DNA of 64,000 nt from Seriola aureovittata (Eukaryota; Chordata; Actinopteri; Carangiformes; Carangidae). The stretch is from assembly GCF_021018895.1 (NCBI RefSeq), contig NC_079379.1:22624276-22688275 (forward strand), given 5' to 3'. Positions 62,095-64,000 of this stretch are shown piece by piece (within the stretch, counting starts at the first letter, position 1; every line of letters begins with the position of its first letter). The translations under genes were made by a program, and so were the position numbers. The notes below the pieces were generated by a model. It did no database searches, was not told the origin of the DNA, and was given only the letters and a program-made list of their open reading frames with translations.

Positions 62095-62809
62095 TCGCGG
62101 TGATGTAAATAAAGCCCAGTTTGGCTCAGACTATAAAAATGTAAAAAGCTGGAGAAGACAGTCGCTGCATTTGGAGAAATGTGAATCACATTCAGGCTTT
62201 TTTTTTTTTTTCCTGAACACACTTGTAAGAGGAGGGTGAGAGCGTTTTATTTCAGACTCGTATCAAAGTCAAGTGAAGTCAAATCAAGTGGGAGGAAATT
62301 CAAATGGTCACCGATGCGTTGCAGCAATCTTTGCCTCCAACGGGGTGTGTCTGTTATTCTCTCGTACATGCCTGCCGCCCCGTTACAGTGCAAAAACACA
62401 CCCAGATACAATGCCTCCCTTTTTTTAAAAATACTCCACATCACTCCCATAATGCTGATAATGATCCATCTTGGCGAGGAAGACTCTGTTTGTGCGGCTT
62501 GCATAGAGAAAGAAGAGTGGGGGGAAAAAAAGAAAAAAAAAAATATTTGAAGCAAGTCATCTTGGGAGGCAGTTGAAATAATTGGTGCTGGGCACAGGCT
62601 CCGGTGCCATGTGGTGTTGTTATTGAGCCTCGCTGGCTGTGACACAAAGACAAGCCAGGCAGGCAGGAAAGCAGGAAGGCAGCCGGCGATGATTATGTTT
62701 GTGGGAAGGTGAATGTTTACACACTGGCCACTCACGTGGAGCCCATGTGCTCGCTCAGAAATGCAAGCTCATCTGCCAGTCACATCGGAGGAGGGAAAAA
62801 AAAAAATGG

Positions 62810-62863
62810 GAGGAGGAGGAGGAGGAGGAGGAGGAGGAGGGGTGGAAAAAAAAAAAAAAAAAA
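62810..62863. repeat. (GGA)n followed by poly-A
   Basis: About ten GGA units, then an A run of nearly 20; long purine-only strand asymmetry. Confidence 0.9.
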
Positions 62864-64000
62864 AGCTCTCATTGGAAGGTGGCCAACTATTCCCATAGAA
62901 ATCTCACACTCACAGGCTGGCTGCAGCCCCGAAGCCGGCGGTTTTGCACTTGAAACAGCGCCCGTTGCTATTTTTGGGACATGACCTGATGGAGGAACCC
63001 CAGAGGGAGTGACAGGAGGAGAACGCTGATTCAGAATACAACCCACCCCCCACCCCCCACCCCCCCAGACACACATACACACACCCCTCAATCCACCCCC
63101 ATCCTGTTCCCTCTGCCCTCCCTACATCTCTTCCTCTTACGTCGGCGGCTGCAACACACCCGGGCCTTTTCTGACCGACACGGGAGATGTGGCAGCTATA
63201 AAAAAAAAAAAAAACCCCGTGCACAAGCCAGCGGGAGGGGCTTCATGTGCGAGTATCACACTCTTAAGCGTTTCATTGGCCGATGCCCAATTAATGCTCG
63301 CGAAATGTAAGAACAGGTCAGAACAAGGCGAAGCCACGCTGCGTGAGGACGTGATACGGAGCGGTGAGATCTTAACGCTCCGGAGTGGAGAGCAGAGATC
63401 AAACAGCATGACATTCCTTGCTTAAACAACCATGGCGGGATCCTTTTTTTTTTTTTCCTCCAGCAGCCAGCACTGTCAGCTGACCTACACCACCCCCCCA
63501 TACCCCCCCACCCCCCTGCCTCTCCTCTTCCCAACCGGCACCACCCCCACCCCACCTTCACTCCAAAATCACAAGACCGGTCATCTGACGAGAGGGCCGC
63601 CGTGATGACCATCGCGCCAAAGAGCTCAAAGTGCCAGAGCTGTGTCTCGCCAACAAAAAGAACCTCTTACACCCCCCCCCCCCCCCACTCAGACCACAGT
63701 GCAAAGAAAGGTCAGGGGTCAGTTCCTGGAGTTAAACCCAGGAGTCACATCTCAGCAGGAGGCCACTGGGGGCGGCTGCACAAGACGTACACACTTCAGT
63801 CATGACATGAGCAAGGAAGTTTAAATGAGGCTGATAAAAATAAAAAAAATAAACAACAGCCTTTTAAAAACTGGGGCACTCCAGGGGCGCTCGGGGGCAT
63901 TTAAGCAGAATGAGTAAAAATCTACAAGAAATTAGCAAAGTTAGATTAGCTCGTACAGACTACACGAGGGCTCGAAGACGCTTTTTATTTTCTTATGCTG

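Overview
The window is nuclear DNA of a ray-finned (teleost) fish. It carries spliced vertebrate genes with GT-AG introns, many long CA/GT, CT and homopolymer microsatellites, large AT-rich intergenic gaps, and three proteins whose closest remembered relatives are vertebrate: TMEM222, TPBG and ARID1A. No prokaryotic, viral or organellar gene is seen. Exon models were built by hand from reading frame, splice sites and remembered human proteins. Every junction in the spliced models keeps the frame.

Layout. 1-5.9 kb: intergenic, nothing coding recognised. 5.9-14.7 kb: tmem222 on the plus strand (six coding exons, 184 aa), followed by a microsatellite-rich 3' region. 15.3-17.7 kb: tpbg (trophoblast glycoprotein / WAIF1 family) on the plus strand, 367 aa from two coding exons, with an intron inside the leucine-rich-repeat region. 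18.4-19.8 kb: unique non-repetitive sequence that looks like conserved non-coding elements. 20.9-29.3 kb: an 8.4-kb AT-rich minisatellite with a 25-bp core unit and a 3.5-3.75-kb higher-order duplication. 29.3-34.1 kb: intergenic, with microsatellites and probable old interspersed repeats. 34.1-44.0 kb: a head-to-tail tandem duplication of a 4.9-kb unit. Each unit holds one complete four-exon gene for a secreted, low-complexity, almost cysteine-free protein (474 and 461 aa) ending in a PYKPQ repeat block; I do not recognise the family. 44.0-48.6 kb: intergenic. 48.6-64 kb: the 3' part of arid1a on the minus strand. Sixteen coding exons encode the last 1663 aa, including the ARID DNA-binding domain and the C-terminal BAF250 homology region, plus a roughly 1.6-kb 3' UTR. 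The 5' exons lie beyond position 64000.

The genes do not form a pathway. tmem222 encodes a DUF778/RTE1-type membrane protein, tpbg a cell-surface Wnt modulator, and arid1a a BAF (SWI/SNF) chromatin-remodelling subunit. TMEM222 and ARID1A both lie in human 1p36.11, so their co-occurrence supports calling the last gene arid1a rather than arid1b. The most novel material is the duplicated secreted-protein gene with copy-specific repeat number and promoter context, and the CpG-decaying minisatellite array.
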